NCBI GenBank assembly: GCA_018287875.1
Contig: JAGVVL010000001.1
Span: 5,890,001-5,954,000, forward strand
From: Nigrospora sphaerica
Lineage: Eukaryota; Ascomycota; Sordariomycetes; Amphisphaeriales; Apiosporaceae
Direction: 5' to 3'
DNA length: 64,000 nt
In this document: one piece after another, positions 1 to 12,549 of the stretch
How the letters are laid out: every line of letters starts with the position of its first letter
Position numbering within the stretch: position 1 is the first letter of the stretch
Translations under genes and position numbers: made by a program
Notes under the pieces: model-generated
What the model saw: the letters and a program-made list of their open reading frames with translations, nothing else
The model's database searches: none
Told to the model about the DNA's origin: nothing

Positions 1-186
1 AAACCTCAAGGTCACTCCCCCCCTATGTACCCAAAAGCCGTATGCGAGCGAAATGCCTTCTGCGGCGTGGAAGGGCCACGTTGCGACGGGTGACAGGCGT
101 TGCTGCACAAAAAGGCCCATGTATCTCGTGTCTCAGGCAAGTTGTTGGCTGTTGCCCCCAACTTCCTATGCCGCCGCCGGCAGCGA
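1..186. other. Flank downstream of ARL1, no gene seen
   Basis: This is the 3' side of ARL1. Open frames on both strands here are short and have no family resemblance. It probably holds the 3' untranslated region of ARL1. Confidence 0.5.
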
Positions 187-1134
187 TTAATCTTGCGCCA
201 CAGTTTGCTGATGGAGACGGTTAGTAGTGCTCTGGGAACCAAACCTCCCTATCGGCGGTAGCGGGCTGACGACGTCACGGGGACCGAGTCGGCCAGGAAA
301 TGACTTACTACGAGCCAGTCCATTCCCTCGTTCACACCACTGCCGTCAACCGCCGAGCAGGCCATGATGCTCCAATTGCGGTCCCTGAGCTCGCCTAGTC
401 GTAGTGCCTCGCTGATCTCGCCTGCTCCCTTGGCACCGGGTTGGTCTTGCTTGTTGGCGAAGACCAGCAGAGCCGCATCCTTGAGCTCGTCCTCGTTCAG
501 CATGGCTCCCAGCTCCTCGGCGGCTGTCTGCAATCGTTCGATATCGGTACTGTCGACGACGAAGACGACGGCGGCCGTGTTCGCGTAGTAGCAGCGCCAG
601 TATGGCCGGATCGAAGTCTGTCCGCCCAAGTCCCATACATTAAAGTTGAGGTTCTTGTATGTTACGGACTCGACGTTGAAACCGATGGTCGGGATCGTGG
701 TCACCACCTCGCCTATCTGCAGTTTACGAATGTTGGTCAGTCGGCTGGTCCGTCAGGGTTTCCGATGATAAGATTCGCGGGCATCGCCTCTTGCGCAAGC
801 CTTGGGCCGCCACGGGGCGGGCATCCATGGTTCGGGCGGGGAGCGACGGCCGGCGGGGACCGGCTGGGAGTGCGGGCTGTCGGGAAGGGGGGAGTTCAGG
901 GCAGCGCGCGCACCTTCAATCTGTACAGCAAGGTCGTCTTTCCGGCGTTGTCCTGTGCGATGCGAAGTCAGTCGTGAGGTCGCTGAGCTCACTCAGCAAA
1001 CGGGCAAGCCAGGGCGCGGGATGCGTGGTGCTGTTGCTGGCGGCGCAGGTGCTGCTTACAAGACCGAGAATCAAGATCCTGATTTCCTTCTTCGCCCACA
1101 GCAGGCTGGACAGCCATGACATGCTCTGACCCAT
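187..1134 (-). CDS. ARL1: ARF-like small GTPase ARL1 (4 exons)
   Basis: Small GTPase of the ARF family, which in fungi recruits golgin tethers to the trans-Golgi. Exons on the minus strand are 1060-1134, 914-952, 309-716 and 187-207, and they join in phase to 180 residues, the usual family length. Visible motifs are Met-Gly at the start (a likely myristoylation site), P-loop GLDNAGKTT, switch [19 protein letters not shown] and a SAV guanine-base motif. The stretch [14 protein letters not shown] and the [10 protein letters not shown] segment point to ARL1 rather than ARF1. The last coding exon is only 21 nt and follows a clear GTAAGT donor, a CTAAC branch point and a CAG acceptor; without it the protein would gain an unrelated tail. 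The gene diverges from RPL39 across about 1.4 kb. Confidence 0.93.
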
Positions 1135-2539
1135 TTTGGCTACGTATGTGGTGTATGTCGTGCGGGTGGTTTCGGTTTCGGTGGTCCGGGGTAGATGGAT
1201 GCCTTCTCCCTTGGGATGGGCGGTCGGGGCGTGCAAGAGGCGCGAGAGGCACGGGAAGGTCTCGTGTGTCTAGGCGCGCGAAGCGTGGGACCGGGGGCGG
1301 CGGCGCTGCTGCTATGGATCGGTAGGTATGTATCTCTGAATGGAAGTACGGGAGGCACCCAATCGAGGCGTAGCAGACGATGTAAGGGTACGGTGGAGGT
1401 CGCCGAACGGCAGTCAGACGCCTTATTAGCCCGTCGAGTCAGATCTGGCCAAAGTGGATATTGAATATGTAAGTATGTTACGTACCTGAATGGAGGTATG
1501 TACGAGTAGCACTACCCGAAAGCTGAGCAAGTTCACAGGCTGGTTGCTATGTGGCAGGTAGCATACCTAGATATGTAGTAGGGCAATGTAGTAAGGTAGT
1601 TTTGAATGGTCTGGAAGTTGCCGCCGTCACTGGGGTCGCGTCAACGCCAGCAGTGGGTGTTCCCAATGGTTCGCAGGACGGGCCGGCGCAAGAAGGGAGC
1701 CGAGTCGATGAAGGCCGGATGAACGACGCAGGGGGGATTGACGCCTTTCGCTTTTCTCGACGCCGTTTAATAGTTATGTACGGGATTGCTTATTAAAACA
1801 ACAGAGAAACAACAGTCCCTTCAAGTGTGAAGCCTGCTTATACAGACTGAAGGCGAAAGGGGAAGATGGGTAAGCGGGCAACAAATGCTGTACCTTTTGC
1901 CATCCATCCTGCTAATGAAAGGGAGGCAACCTGTCGCGGACCTGATTGCAGGCCAGGCCACGGGTACGCCAGGTGGCCCGGGCAAATGCCTGCTGCTCCT
2001 TGTCCGTCTCCCGTACGGTACCTATCACGAACGTCAGCGCTTCGCTTCGCATGAAAGGTGGCAGCGCATAGGCTGTCTGCTGGCTGGGCCATACGGGACC
2101 AGGGAGGTTTGGGAGTACTGGAGCTGGCCCGAACCCCCAAAGCCAAGCCGCCCGTGCCGATCCAATAAGCTCAAGCTTCTCAGCCCCATCAGACATGACG
2201 ATGCATCGCCCACCGTGTGCAGTTGCTGGTACCGGTGATCGAAGCCACAAGTGCCTTATCGTTATCAGCGCGGCAAACCAAGCCATCCCATCCCCCCCCC
2301 CCGTCGCATCTGGATTGAACCGAGCGTCCCCTAGGCGGTTCCCACTTGGCGCCCGCCTCGCACGTGACCCGCCCGGGAAATCTATGGAAGGGCTGCACAA
2401 CCCTTCCGACGACGCAAAAATTCGCCCGCCAGCAAAAGCTAAGCGACCGCAGCCCGTCCTTCGACTTACTACTCCACCTCCCATCACCGAAGCAGACAAC
2501 CCAACCCATCTCGACATTGCAGACGCAACAGCAGTCAAA
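1135..2539. other. Divergent spacer ARL1/RPL39
   Basis: About 1.4 kb between two divergent starts. It must hold both promoters. GTA/TAC-rich short motifs (TACCTA, TAGGTA, GTACGTACC) cluster at about 1470-1605. No convincing gene is seen; the longer open frames overlap the RPL39 5' region or lack any family signal. Confidence 0.5.
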
Positions 2540-3120
2540 ATGCCGGTACGTAGTTGCCGTCCAACCCCCTTACCGCCCTGGGGCGTGAAAAAAACGAACC
2601 GCATCGCGCGCCGTCGGCCACCGAAAAAAAAAGAGCCAGCAACGACGAGCCCGAACGAACGACGGGGCGCGATGAGGGGCGGAACCACGCCCTGAGAGCA
2701 AGGAGACAACAAACAACCCCGGGGGCGGAGAGGGCGCCGGCGCCGGGGGAAACGTTGTCGAGGAACCACAGGCTGACCAGTTATCTTTCCCACCTTTACA
2801 GAGCCACAAGTCGTTCCGTACCAAGCAGAAGCTGGCCAAGGCCCAGAAGCAGAACCGACCTATCCCCCAGTGGATTCGTCTCCGAACCGGTAACACCATT
2901 CGGTACGCGCGCCCCTTACCGAACGATCAGAGCCTCCCCCTTCAGATGCTCGCGACTCTCGACCCGGCCCCGCGCCTTGCACTTGCGGTCGAGAGGAGGA
3001 TGTGTTGCGACGAGCAATCCGGTGGCCCTCCTGTCCGGAACGTGCCCCCATGGCTAACACATTGGTTGCAGTTACAACGCCAAGCGCAGACACTGGCGCA
3101 AGACCCGCCTCGGCATCTAA
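2540..3120 (+). CDS. RPL39: 60S ribosomal protein eL39 (3 exons)
   Basis: Exons are 2540-2545, 2802-2902 and 3072-3120, giving exactly 51 residues, the invariant size of eL39. The protein starts [20 protein letters not shown] and contains [12 protein letters not shown] and [15 protein letters not shown], all characteristic of this very basic protein, which lines part of the ribosome exit tunnel. The first exon codes only Met-Pro, a layout common for fungal ribosomal protein genes. Donors are GTACGT and GTACGC; acceptors are CAG. I looked for C/D-box snoRNA signals in the 256-nt first intron and saw none. Confidence 0.97.
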
Positions 3121-4261
3121 GCGTTTCGCCTCCCTCCTCACCACTTCCCACCAAAGAAGCGGGCACCTTGGTTTTCCGGCGAATGCTTCCACCGACTTTC
3201 GGCTTATCATGACGGCGTTGATGTGTTGAGGATCTCTTCAGGGAATGGGAGCAACGAGGATGGCGACTATGCTGAGAGCGGTCTCTGCCTGAACGGGCTT
3301 TGCCCTCCTGCAAGCCTGAGAACGTGGGAAGACGAAAAAAAGACTCGCCCGGTGGAAAGGTCGATCAGTATGATCGGCCCGGATTCCGCTTCAAAGGGCT
3401 TTGCATCACTGGTACCGGTCATAGGGAATGAACACTTTGTGAACAAGTTTCCCCAAGCCTTCTGTGACCATGTGAGAGCCATGAATACACGCCTGTCGTG
3501 CAAGGCTGTAGAAGCAGGCTCGGAATGGGACAGGTCGGATCTACACTCCGAGCGCCTCCCAATGCGTATGGGCCGGGGCACCCGGCATGACGTACAGCTC
3601 GGGGAGTCGACCAAGCCGTGTGCCGCTGGGTAGAACTACCACACTGTGTTCGTATACCGTACGTCGTAAACAGGCCCCCAGGCTCCCACGAGCCCCCTAG
3701 ACCGTGGGAAAGTATATCTAGCCTATTCATGCTTGAATGCCCGCAGCTACTTGGGCTTCACCTCCTATCCGGAAACATCATGCTCGCGGCAAACACTTCA
3801 GTGAGAGAACGATGGAACACGGGGATGGAATCGCAACCCATACGCGCTCGTGAATCACGTTCACGGCGCCGACAGCTCGGAAGCAATAAGAGCAGGGTTG
3901 CCGAAAATCATTTCTGCGGGTATCTGTATTGCCAGTAATCTGGGATCTTGACCACCCCGGCATCGCTCGTAACCCCGACTAGCCCGAGGGCGTAGACTGG
4001 TCCCGAAGGATTACGTGCAAATCGTGCCATTCATGAACAAAAGAAGAAAAACGCCGTGTGATGCTCCGTCTTCCGAGCAGCCGACAAATCTTCGGTCCAG
4101 AACAATCCTCCATCCCTCCATCAACCAGCGATAACACAGGTAGCGTGCTGGCGAACAGAGGTATCTAGAGCAGCTGAAATGCTCCATCAAGCCTCAACCT
4201 ACCCATTCCGCTACGCGTCTGGCAAGGGTCCTAGTGAAGGCTTACGGGCAGCTTCATCCTT
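3121..4261. other. Convergent spacer RPL39/SKP1, no gene seen
   Basis: About 1.1 kb between two 3' ends. Open frames are up to 136 codons but overlap each other on both strands and match no family I know. It probably contains the two 3' untranslated regions. Confidence 0.45.
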
Positions 4262-5034
4262 CTATCGGTCCTCGGCCCATTCGTTCTCGCGACGAATCTG
4301 CTCTTCCTCCTCCGGGGTGAAGTCGTTCGTAATGTTGAACGTCTGGGATTACGTCAGTATGGCTGGCATGCGCAGGGAAACGGGGAGGGACTGTATGTTA
4401 CGCACCTTCCGAATCTCCTCGGGAGACTTGCCCTTGATCATGTTGGCAACCGTCTTGCACCCAACATCGAGGAGTGGCTTGATGTCCAAGTAGTTGGACG
4501 CCTGTGGCAAAGAGTCAGTACTATCGTCTAGCGGCGCCGATGTTGAAGGGGGGTGGTGCGTACGAGGATGATCTCGAAGAGCATCTCCTGGTCGACCTGC
4601 ATGAACTTCTGGTCCCACTCCTCGATCTCTGTCGTCTTCTTCCGTGTATCGGACTCGTCGTCGTTGGTGGAAGGGGGGTCGTTGCGGTGGTGCTCGCACC
4701 ACTCGATGACCTTCCGCAGGACCGACTCGGTGACATTGGGCTACAGCGTTCTAAGTGTCAGTATCTAGCGAAACAGGGTATCTTGCGAGGAATGTGTCGA
4801 GTACTCACAATGGGGATGGTCTGATCCAAGGCCGCATCGCCCAGATCCTCTAGCATGTTCTTGATGAGCAGCGATCGCTCAGCGACTTGGCGGTCTGCGC
4901 GGTATTGGTCAGTAACGGTACGCATCAAGGGGGATGGATGGAAGGGGTGGCGGGCCAAAGGCCAACTTACCGACTTCAATAGCAGCGTTGTCGTTCGACT
5001 GCAGGCGAATCTTGGTGGGGGCCTCAGATGCCAT
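4262..5034 (-). CDS. SKP1: SCF ubiquitin ligase adaptor SKP1 (5 exons)
   Basis: SKP1 links cullin to F-box proteins in SCF ubiquitin ligases, in nucleus and cytoplasm. Exons are 4971-5034, 4809-4894, 4564-4740, 4406-4501 and 4262-4342, with every phase closing, to give 167 residues. The N-terminal POZ fold is visible (KIRLQSNDN, then [11 protein letters not shown] and [20 protein letters not shown]), followed by an acidic linker, then the F-box-binding helices [20 protein letters not shown], the [16 protein letters not shown] segment, and an end in [19 protein letters not shown]. Length and every block fit the family. The introns are short with CAG or TAG acceptors. Confidence 0.96.
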
Positions 5035-6260
5035 TTTTCGTGCGTTTATCCGTGACTTGGGGAGAGATGGGGTGCTGGATGTCGGCGATGGGTGATGGTG
5101 GGAGAGGCGGTTGAGGTGGTTGCGATCCGATCCGTCAGCGACGTTGATCCGCAGATGATGGGAAAGGCTTGGGTGTTTGGATTATGGGTGGCGGAAGAGA
5201 TGCCTTGTGGTGGGGTTGCGCCGGTCTAATTTATGGAGGTACCAAGACGCGCCAAATGGGTCGATGAAGGCGGATAGAGAAAAGCAGAATAATGCCACGG
5301 TGAGATGCTAGGAAAGGCTTGTACGGAAATGTGCTGCAACTCTGGCTTTTCCCGGGCAACGAGGGCGGGAACTGACAATGGAGCGGTTTAAAGGTATTTA
5401 TTGATTGCGACAAAGGAACAACCGAGACGGCATGGGTGCATTTGGGGGGCCTGCGCACTTATTACTCATGATGGTTTCCCATTAGTCTGGAGGGTTCCTA
5501 AGTTACCTCATGTGCCTGCTTACTTTATTCACTGCACTGCCTGGCTGCCTGGGGTACCTGCGAACTACCTCAGTACATGAGTTGCTAGCTTTCACCATTC
5601 ATTTGCTGACCTCTAGCATCTTTCACCTAGCCCGCTCTCAGTGCCCCCTCGCCCTACAACCGACCATGAGTAACTGCCTATCCATCCCATCATGGATTCC
5701 ATGTATGGGGAGGTATGCGCCTGCCTGGCGAGCTGCCTGGGGTCTGTTAGGCAGGCACTGGGCTAAGTGGAGAGCACAGCGGGGAAGGCGAGTTCGGGAG
5801 GTTATGTGGCGCGCAGAGGGGGATGCGCTCCCATCCAGACTTCCAGTTCCTGTCTGGTACGGGGGTGCATTGTACATCCACTGCCCAGGAAAGGCAAGCC
5901 CAAAGTACCTGTGATGATCTTTTCCAGACGGGCGGCTAAGTAAATCTCGACGGTTCCAGTAATCCGCTCTCAACTGAAAACGGTCACGCCTGCGGATACA
6001 GAATACATAGTAGCGGTGATGGAAAGGGAGGCAAACAGGTGCTTGCCCAAGGGACCAGACAGCCTTCACTCCGGGTGATTCATACGGCCCCACTACTGAC
6101 CATCCAACCTCGAGCCTAATGGATTCCATTCCATTTTTAGGGGTTGGTGCCTGCGCTTCGTACGGTGGGGCCAGAACCCAGAACCCCCCGATTTGCCCAA
6201 GAGCTTGTCAACGTGACATCTCATAAGGGGGGTTACCCCAGGATGTAAGCATATCCATGA

Positions 6261-6286
6261 GGGGGGGGGGCTCTATTTTTTTTTTT
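6261..6286. repeat. Homopolymer pair G10 / T11
   Basis: Ten G residues are followed after CTCTA by eleven T residues. This is a simple low-complexity spot in intergenic DNA and a likely place for length errors in assembly. Confidence 0.9.
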
Positions 6287-7271
6287 GGACAGTTATGGAA
6301 CGGCATTCTGATAGGACCTCACTCATGTGAGCATTCTCCCCCTGAAATATGACAGGTGTGGCGCCACAGTATCCCCAATCCCCTTCCCGCCCCTTGCATC
6401 AAAATTCATCTATCTCGCCCCGTCCGGGGCGACTGATGCTGCAGAAACCTCAGCCACCTGTAAGAAGGCAAGAACGAATTGGGGCCAGACTGGGTGACGA
6501 CGTCCGCCGGCGGCACGAACGACTACCTGGGCTACTCGCGAAGTCGGTCCGACGGGAGTCGACCGGCGGTATTCTGTAATGCCAAGAATCCCTTGCCGCA
6601 ATGCTCGCCCATCTACTGCACTGGCTGCTGTGTCGGCTCCGTCTCCGGTATAACATACAGAGAGTCGCGAGCCGGCCAGCGGGCTACGGGTAACAATCTC
6701 GCCCGTGGTCTGCCACCCGCATGCAATCGAGTGTCACACAGTAACTCTATTCTCCTCATTTGACCGTCTGCATAAATATAGGATGGTGCCTAGGGCAGCC
6801 ATCATTTTTATCCCCCGCCGAACTCCTATTTTCCAGATTCCGCCCGCAGCCAAAAGCCTCCGTCCCCCATACCGTTTGCCACGTGAAGAGTCGTTCTGTT
6901 CCTATAGCCTCGCGCCGGCACCATGCCTGCAACCCACCAGAACCCAAGGACCCATGGCTCCGGTGCCCCTTCCATCCCGAGCAAAGCCGCTGAACTAAGA
7001 CACAAAAGAGAAACACGAAGAATTAGAACCCGAAGAGAGAAAGCGTATGCACAGGTTTTTCCTCCTCTCAGACATACCCATTCGGCCTGCAGCGAAGCGT
7101 GTGCTTGTACAAGATTCGCTGGTCATATTTACAGACGTTTATCCATTAATGGATTATTTGTTTAGAGAATAAGTAGTTAGTAGAGAATGGTTGTTGGTAG
7201 ATTGAGAGGCTCATGTGTCAGCCGCGTGAGAATGGCACCCAGATGAAGAAATACCGGGGCTTGCTTTTCGG

Positions 7272-7273
<2 letters not shown>

Positions 7274-7349
<76 letters not shown>
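7274..7349. repeat. (AG)n dinucleotide microsatellite, about 38 units
   Basis: An uninterrupted AG/GA run of about 76 bases. It lies about 250 bases past the stop codon of the minus-strand gene at 7601, so it may fall in or near that gene's 3' untranslated region, where it would be read as a CT tract. Confidence 0.97.
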
Positions 7350-7351
<2 letters not shown>

Positions 7352-7600
7352 TGGTTTCCAGGTACTGAGAGCTGAGAACCTGTGTTTCAATGCCCGAGAG
7401 AATGAAAGAAGGGTATCATGATAAAGGTTCTCCTGGCAGAGTACCTAATAGTAGGAAATGGTGGAGGAACCCCAAGTGCCGTCATCGAGGGTCCGAGGGA
7501 GAGAGGGATGAGAGAAATAACGAATCGTGTCATGAGAGAAAGTGTCTTCGTAGCAGTCCCGGCACCTCTCGCCAGACGGAAGGACAGAGGGTCGTCCTCT

Positions 7601-10600
7601 CTAGGATTCCTTCACTGCCGATTGCATGCGACGCAGGGCCTCGCGATGGGCGTCGGCAAAATCACCGCGCCGCATGCGCTCCTCGAACAGGCGGTCGCTG
7701 CGTTCCTTCTCCCACTGTTCATACTGCTTCCTCTGCGTTTCCTGTTCGCGCTGGTTGAGAAGCTTGGAACGCCCGTACTCGATGCTCTGCCGCACCGCGA
7801 TCCCGCGCGTCATGTTGCCTAGGGCCACGGGCGAGGACGCCGAAGGCAGGAGGCCCTCCCGGTTGTTGTTGTTGCCGGTCGGGATGACGGGGGTCCCGGC
7901 CCGCAAGTCTTGCGCAACCGACTGCCGGAAATTGGCCATTTGCGCCTCGCGGGTAATCTGCGACGGCAGGCTCGAGAGCCGTCCGCGCTGGTACGACGAG
8001 TCAAACACGGTCGGGTCCGCTGCGCTGTTGTTGGCTTGCGAGGCAATCGTCATAAGGCTGCTCTGGCGCATGATGTGCTTGCGCTGCGTGAGTGGAACGT
8101 TGTCCAGGTCATCCCCAGATAGCACTGGCGATGGGGCGACGTAACTGTAAATAGACCCGGCGTCGCTTGTTGGGGCCGGCCAACCTGAACCTTGAGCGGG
8201 GCTGGGGGTCGAGCCCAGTTGGGGCGTCTTGTTGCGAAGGACCATCTCGCGCAACCCAAGCAGAGTTTGCGGGCTGGAATATGAGACGACGCCGGGCACC
8301 GGGGGCCGGGACCATGACTGTTCAAGAGAGGCACGAGCAGAGGAGGCGGGTGAGATCTTGTCGGACCCTAGCGGAGAAGCACCAGCCACCGACAGAAGCT
8401 CGCAGGCGTTCTCTTCGGCGATAGGGTGAACCGAGACGTCTGCTGACATGCGGTGACTGGCCGTCGACATCCTCTTGAAGCTGTGGCTTGGACGAAGTGG
8501 CTGCGCGCTGATCATGTTCGCTCGGGTGTTGTTGGCCTCTTGTACCGCAGGGCTTCTGGAAATCCTCGAGTTGGAACGATAAACGACCGGCGACGGGGCA
8601 GCGGCGCTCGGTGCGGTGGACGGCGACCGTGACACAACGGCCGGTCCAGGGGCGCCGCTATGGGCAGTCTGCTGAAGGCTGTATACGTCAAGGGGAGCGG
8701 TCGCCTCGACATGCGTGGGCAGCTCCGAGTGGTCCAGATATTGCTTGGAGTCAACTTCTTCCGGCTCGGGCGTCTCTGCCGCGGCCAGGTGCTTCGCCCA
8801 CTCGTTGGTCCGGTACGTCATGGCGACACGAGACATTCGTGCGGGTAGTCGGTCTTTGGTGAGGCTGGTTGGCACGGACGAAACGGCAGAAGCCGCCACA
8901 GAACGGGCCTCTTTTGGTGTGCTCGAACCTTTGGGCGTATCGCAGGTCGCCTGTTTGTTTTTTATAGCCTCCTCTTCCGTCTTCGTTGCGTCGATGGCCA
9001 CCGGTCGTTCTGGGTCGGGCTGCTTCGTCGCGGCATCCCCCGTCTCCGACACAGCGGCCTCGGTGTTGGGAGCGCCGACGGTGACTGTTTCTGCCACAGA
9101 CTCCTGCCTCTTCTGCGTGTCTTCCACAGTGCCCGTCGTCTTCGGTTGCTCCACGACTTTCGCCACCGTCGTTGGGGGAAGATCAGCAGTCGCATCCTCG
9201 GGCTTGTCGGAGTCTTCTGTCTTGTTGGTTGTGTCCATGGTCGCATCGGCAGAGGCAACATCATCACGCTGGCTTCTCGCCGCCTCGGAAACAAGTTCTT
9301 CAGTGCTTTCGTCCTCGTGCGTAGCCAATGGGGTGGGAGTTGCTGCTCCAGATCTCCTCTTCGAGTAGTTGGAGGTAATCGAGTGCTGCGACAGCCTTTT
9401 CAGAAAGCGTCCCGATTCGACAGACAGGCGATTCCGCAGGGAGGAAGTTCGGGAGCCTCTCCTCCCCAGAATGATGGAGCGGTCATCATCGGCGCAGGTT
9501 GCAAAAGAAGAACGGTCGTCTTCCTCGTCTTCCTCATCCTCGCGGTACTCCGCCTCAGGCTGGTCAGGGACCTTGAAAGGCAAAGGAGCGACATGGGGTG
9601 AGAATGACCGCGACACCCTGTAGAGTCGCTGCGAGCTACGAGCCGACACCACAGAGGCTGGTCGACCCGGTTCGGGGCCCGTCGGGCTTTTTTCCAGGTC
9701 ACCCGGCCCAGCCTTGGCGGAGAGCGAATCGTCAATGGCAATGGTGTCGTCCTCGCCCGAAGCCATAACCATCACGTCGGCCTCTTTCGGGTCTGTATAT
9801 GATGGTGCCGGGCGTGACTGGTCGACTGGGGCCAACTCGGTTAGTTCGATCACGGTCCCATCCTGCCCGTCCTTTGTCAGGCCGGACTGCGAGCCTTTCT
9901 TTTCACCGAGATCCGCAACGCCCGAATCGCGCGAGCCGGGCGGCGATGGGTCCATGGCCGACTCGTCCTGGTGAACTGTTCCATTGCCGTAAACGGCTTC
10001 CCATTCGCTCCTCTCGCGGGCGTTCTCAGCCTCCAACGCCCTGCCAAGGCGGGCCTCCTCTTCATCCCGTATCTGCTGGACGGCGGCACGCTCTTCATCC
10101 CGCGCCGTCCGCCGCTCCTTGATAACCTTCCACAGCCGAATCTGCGAGACGATGCCCAGTAAGCAGATGATGCAGTGCAGAGCAAGCTCCACGCGCATGC
10201 CCTTGGTGATCGGGTAGGTACTGGCGCCTAGGGGAAAGAGGTGATCATTCAAATCCCAGATGTAGGCCCAAAACTCCTTCAGCCCGGCCCGGGTGAAGCA
10301 ATCAATGCCGAGGACCACGACGGTCCCGCCGGCAAAGGACATCAGACCCATGAGAGCATACTCGCGAGTGATGCGGCTGAAAGAGAGGGCGAAGCCGGCT
10401 AGGGAAAAAGCGGCCAGCATGGCGGCTTTGGCCGCGGTTTTGGTAAGCAGGCCGCCCTCGTGGAGGCAGAGGAGCCACATGCCCAGACAAAAACCACCCA
10501 GGAGGCAGCCGAGACCCTCTGTGATTTCTCGAAAGATCATGGCTCCTCCGCCCAGGAGAAGGCCAGCGCAGAGGGCGGCCACAAAGTAGGCCCCTTGTAC

Positions 10601-11141
10601 GGCATCGGTGACCGGCAGGGTCATGACGTACAGGATGAGCACCACAGTGCACATGCTCGTCAAGAACGCCGCCGAGAAGAACACGTGAAGCCACGCGTTC
10701 TTGATGCCGACAAGCGTGTAAGTGATGCCAGTGATGAGCAGAATCACCCCGGCCACGGCCCACGCGGGGCTTAGTCTCGGTGGAAGGGGAAGCTCGCCGG
10801 GTGGAACCGCCGCTATCTCTGCGTCAGAAAGCCAATGGCCGCCACGAAGCACCGGGGGCGCGAGAGGGCTCACCGTAAAACGAACTATCATTCCAGGTCG
10901 TGCTGGTGGGAGAGTTCCCATTGAGGGCGGAAGGGACAGGAGTGTCGGAGGAAACCGCAGGCGCCGTCGTCGAGCCGGTAAGGAGAGTAGTAGCTGGCTG
11001 GGAACTTGCTGGGGTTGTGGCCGCCGCTGTGGTCGGAGAGACGTCCTGCCGCCGGAGAGGTGCGAGCCCGCTGGCCAGCACAGCGTTCACGCACAGCACC
11101 AGGCACAGAAACAGCCATAGCCGAGGCGGTCGGTAAGCCAT
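7601..11141 (-). CDS. Seven-TM protein with TM7S3/TM198-like (DUF4203) domain and long acidic tail (2 exons)
   Basis: Exons are 10874-11141 and 7601-10818, joined across a 55-nt intron (GTGAGC donor, CTGAC branch, GCAG acceptor), giving 1161 residues. Residues 1 to about 24 are a signal peptide (basic start, then LWLFLCLVLCV). A Thr/Ser/Pro-rich lumenal or outer segment follows, then about seven hydrophobic helices between residues ~105 and 330, including WAVAGVILLITGITYTLVGI and GAYFVAALCAGLLLGGGAMIF. This layout fits the DUF4203 family of fungal membrane proteins, whose biochemical role is not known to me. The remaining ~800 residues look disordered and cytoplasmic, rich in Ser, Pro, Glu and Asp, with basic RRGSRTSSLRNRL-type phosphosite-like patches and a charged C-terminal helix (EQETQRKQYEQWEKERSDRL). 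I chose the start at 11141 because it gives the cleanest signal peptide; an in-frame ATG at 11204 is possible. Confidence 0.8.
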
Positions 11142-12533
11142 GGTGACCTGGTGTGCCCCTCGGAACGGTCTATCCTCGCAATACGCAACGCTTTGAGAAC
11201 CCACGACGCCAATCTTTGATCCGGCGCCTGGATGTCTTCTGGAGGGTGGTCTTCTCTTGTCTTTTTACTTGCCGCCACGAGGCATCATCGGCGAGGGCGG
11301 CGTGGGTGAGGATGCCTTATTATCGGGTAACATAAAGTTCCTCAACAGGACGTGAAGGTTCCGGGATCCAGGAAGGCCAACTCGTCTTATGATCCTTCGA
11401 TGTCGGCGGGGTTGGCTCCTGCGAGGTAGCCAAGGACAGCCCGAGGGAGGACAAGGCGGAAGTGGCTATACGGCCTGCCCCGAACGGGTTCCCGACTGGC
11501 AGGGAAAGGGCGGGCAGTGCTGATCGTGGGCCTGGGTGGTGTTCCCTGGCCACGGCTGCGGCTGGGTACAGGCCTGGGGATAGCGTTATGCGGGCCCAGA
11601 AAGAGAAAAAAAGGAAGATCAAACGAGGGAGGGCAGGTATGACAAGGTGCCGATATCATGCACGGAGCTTCCCAGGACTCTGCAGTGGAGCCTCACGTTA
11701 TGCGGCGACGGGCAGTGGTAGAGAAGGAAGAGCCGCAACAGGCAGGCCCATGGCACAATGTTGAGAGAAAGAATACAACCCGACTCCGGCCACGGCACAG
11801 GGAGAATGCTTTGGTCTGCTTCGAATTCTTCTTTTCCTTCCCGCGCAGGATCGACGCTGGCAGCCTGCGGTCGCCGGTTGGCTGGCTCGGGGGCTCATCT
11901 CATCTCGGCAGCGTTTTCACTCTCCTGCAGGGCTGGTATCGTAGACAGACAGACATGGAGCCATGGCTGGCGGACGGCACACGCTGTCTCCCTCTCTTCT
12001 CTTCTCCTCCCCCGGTCGCCCCGCGCGGGTTTGGGGCAGGACAGGGTAGAAGCAGCAGAGCAGACTGGGTGGGACGGTGGCAGCCAGCCTAGCTGAGGTT
12101 GAGACGAACTGCGATTCGACACGCCCGCGATCCAAATTTCCCCTGCTGCAAGGATGGACGTCCGGTCTGCCGGTACTGTTCCTGAAGCACAGCGGTACCA
12201 GAGGGGGCACCTGGTGGCCCTCGCGCCCCTGATTGGCGGCTAGCTACCACCCCCTGCCAGCCCTGAAGCGGGTGGGCTACTGTGTATATCTCGGAGGCTT
12301 GCGGTCTTGCATCCATACAGTGGCGTGTCTTTGCAGTGGGGGTGGGATGGCGCATCTGCTACATGCGGATAGACATGGCTGTCGAAGGGTGGTAACATGG
12401 CCCAGCCCATGGCGCTCCTGGGGCGCATCGGGCGTAAGAGGCGGCGACCTGCCTCGCGCTGCTATGGCCGAAAGTGAAGACATGCATCACGGTTCGTCCG
12501 TGACCGAGGTACGTAGGATGCTGGTGAGCAAGA

Positions 12534-12549
12534 GGGGGGGGGGGGGGGG
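12534..12549. repeat. G16 homopolymer
   Basis: Sixteen consecutive G residues in intergenic DNA, prone to length errors in sequencing. Confidence 0.95.

Larger units (their letters stand above)
5035..7600. other. Spacer of 2.6 kb without a supported gene
   Basis: The SKP1 promoter lies at the left edge and the 3' side of the seven-membrane-segment gene at the right. It contains a G10 run at 6261-6270 next to T11 at 6276-6286 and a long AG microsatellite at 7274-7349. No open frame here has conserved motifs. Confidence 0.45.

Noticed and set aside
1912..2793. Open frame of 293 codons on the minus strand over the RPL39 5' region
   Set aside because: It overlaps the first exon and first intron of the firmly assigned RPL39 gene and has Gly/Arg/Ser-rich content typical of antisense shadows.
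2546..2801. Possible snoRNA inside the first intron of RPL39
   Set aside because: A GATGAGG and a CTGAG occur, but only about 20 bases apart, without the spacing or terminal stem of a C/D box snoRNA.
7274..7349. AG repeat considered as a regulatory or structural RNA element
   Set aside because: It is a plain dinucleotide microsatellite with no flanking structure or conservation that I can judge.
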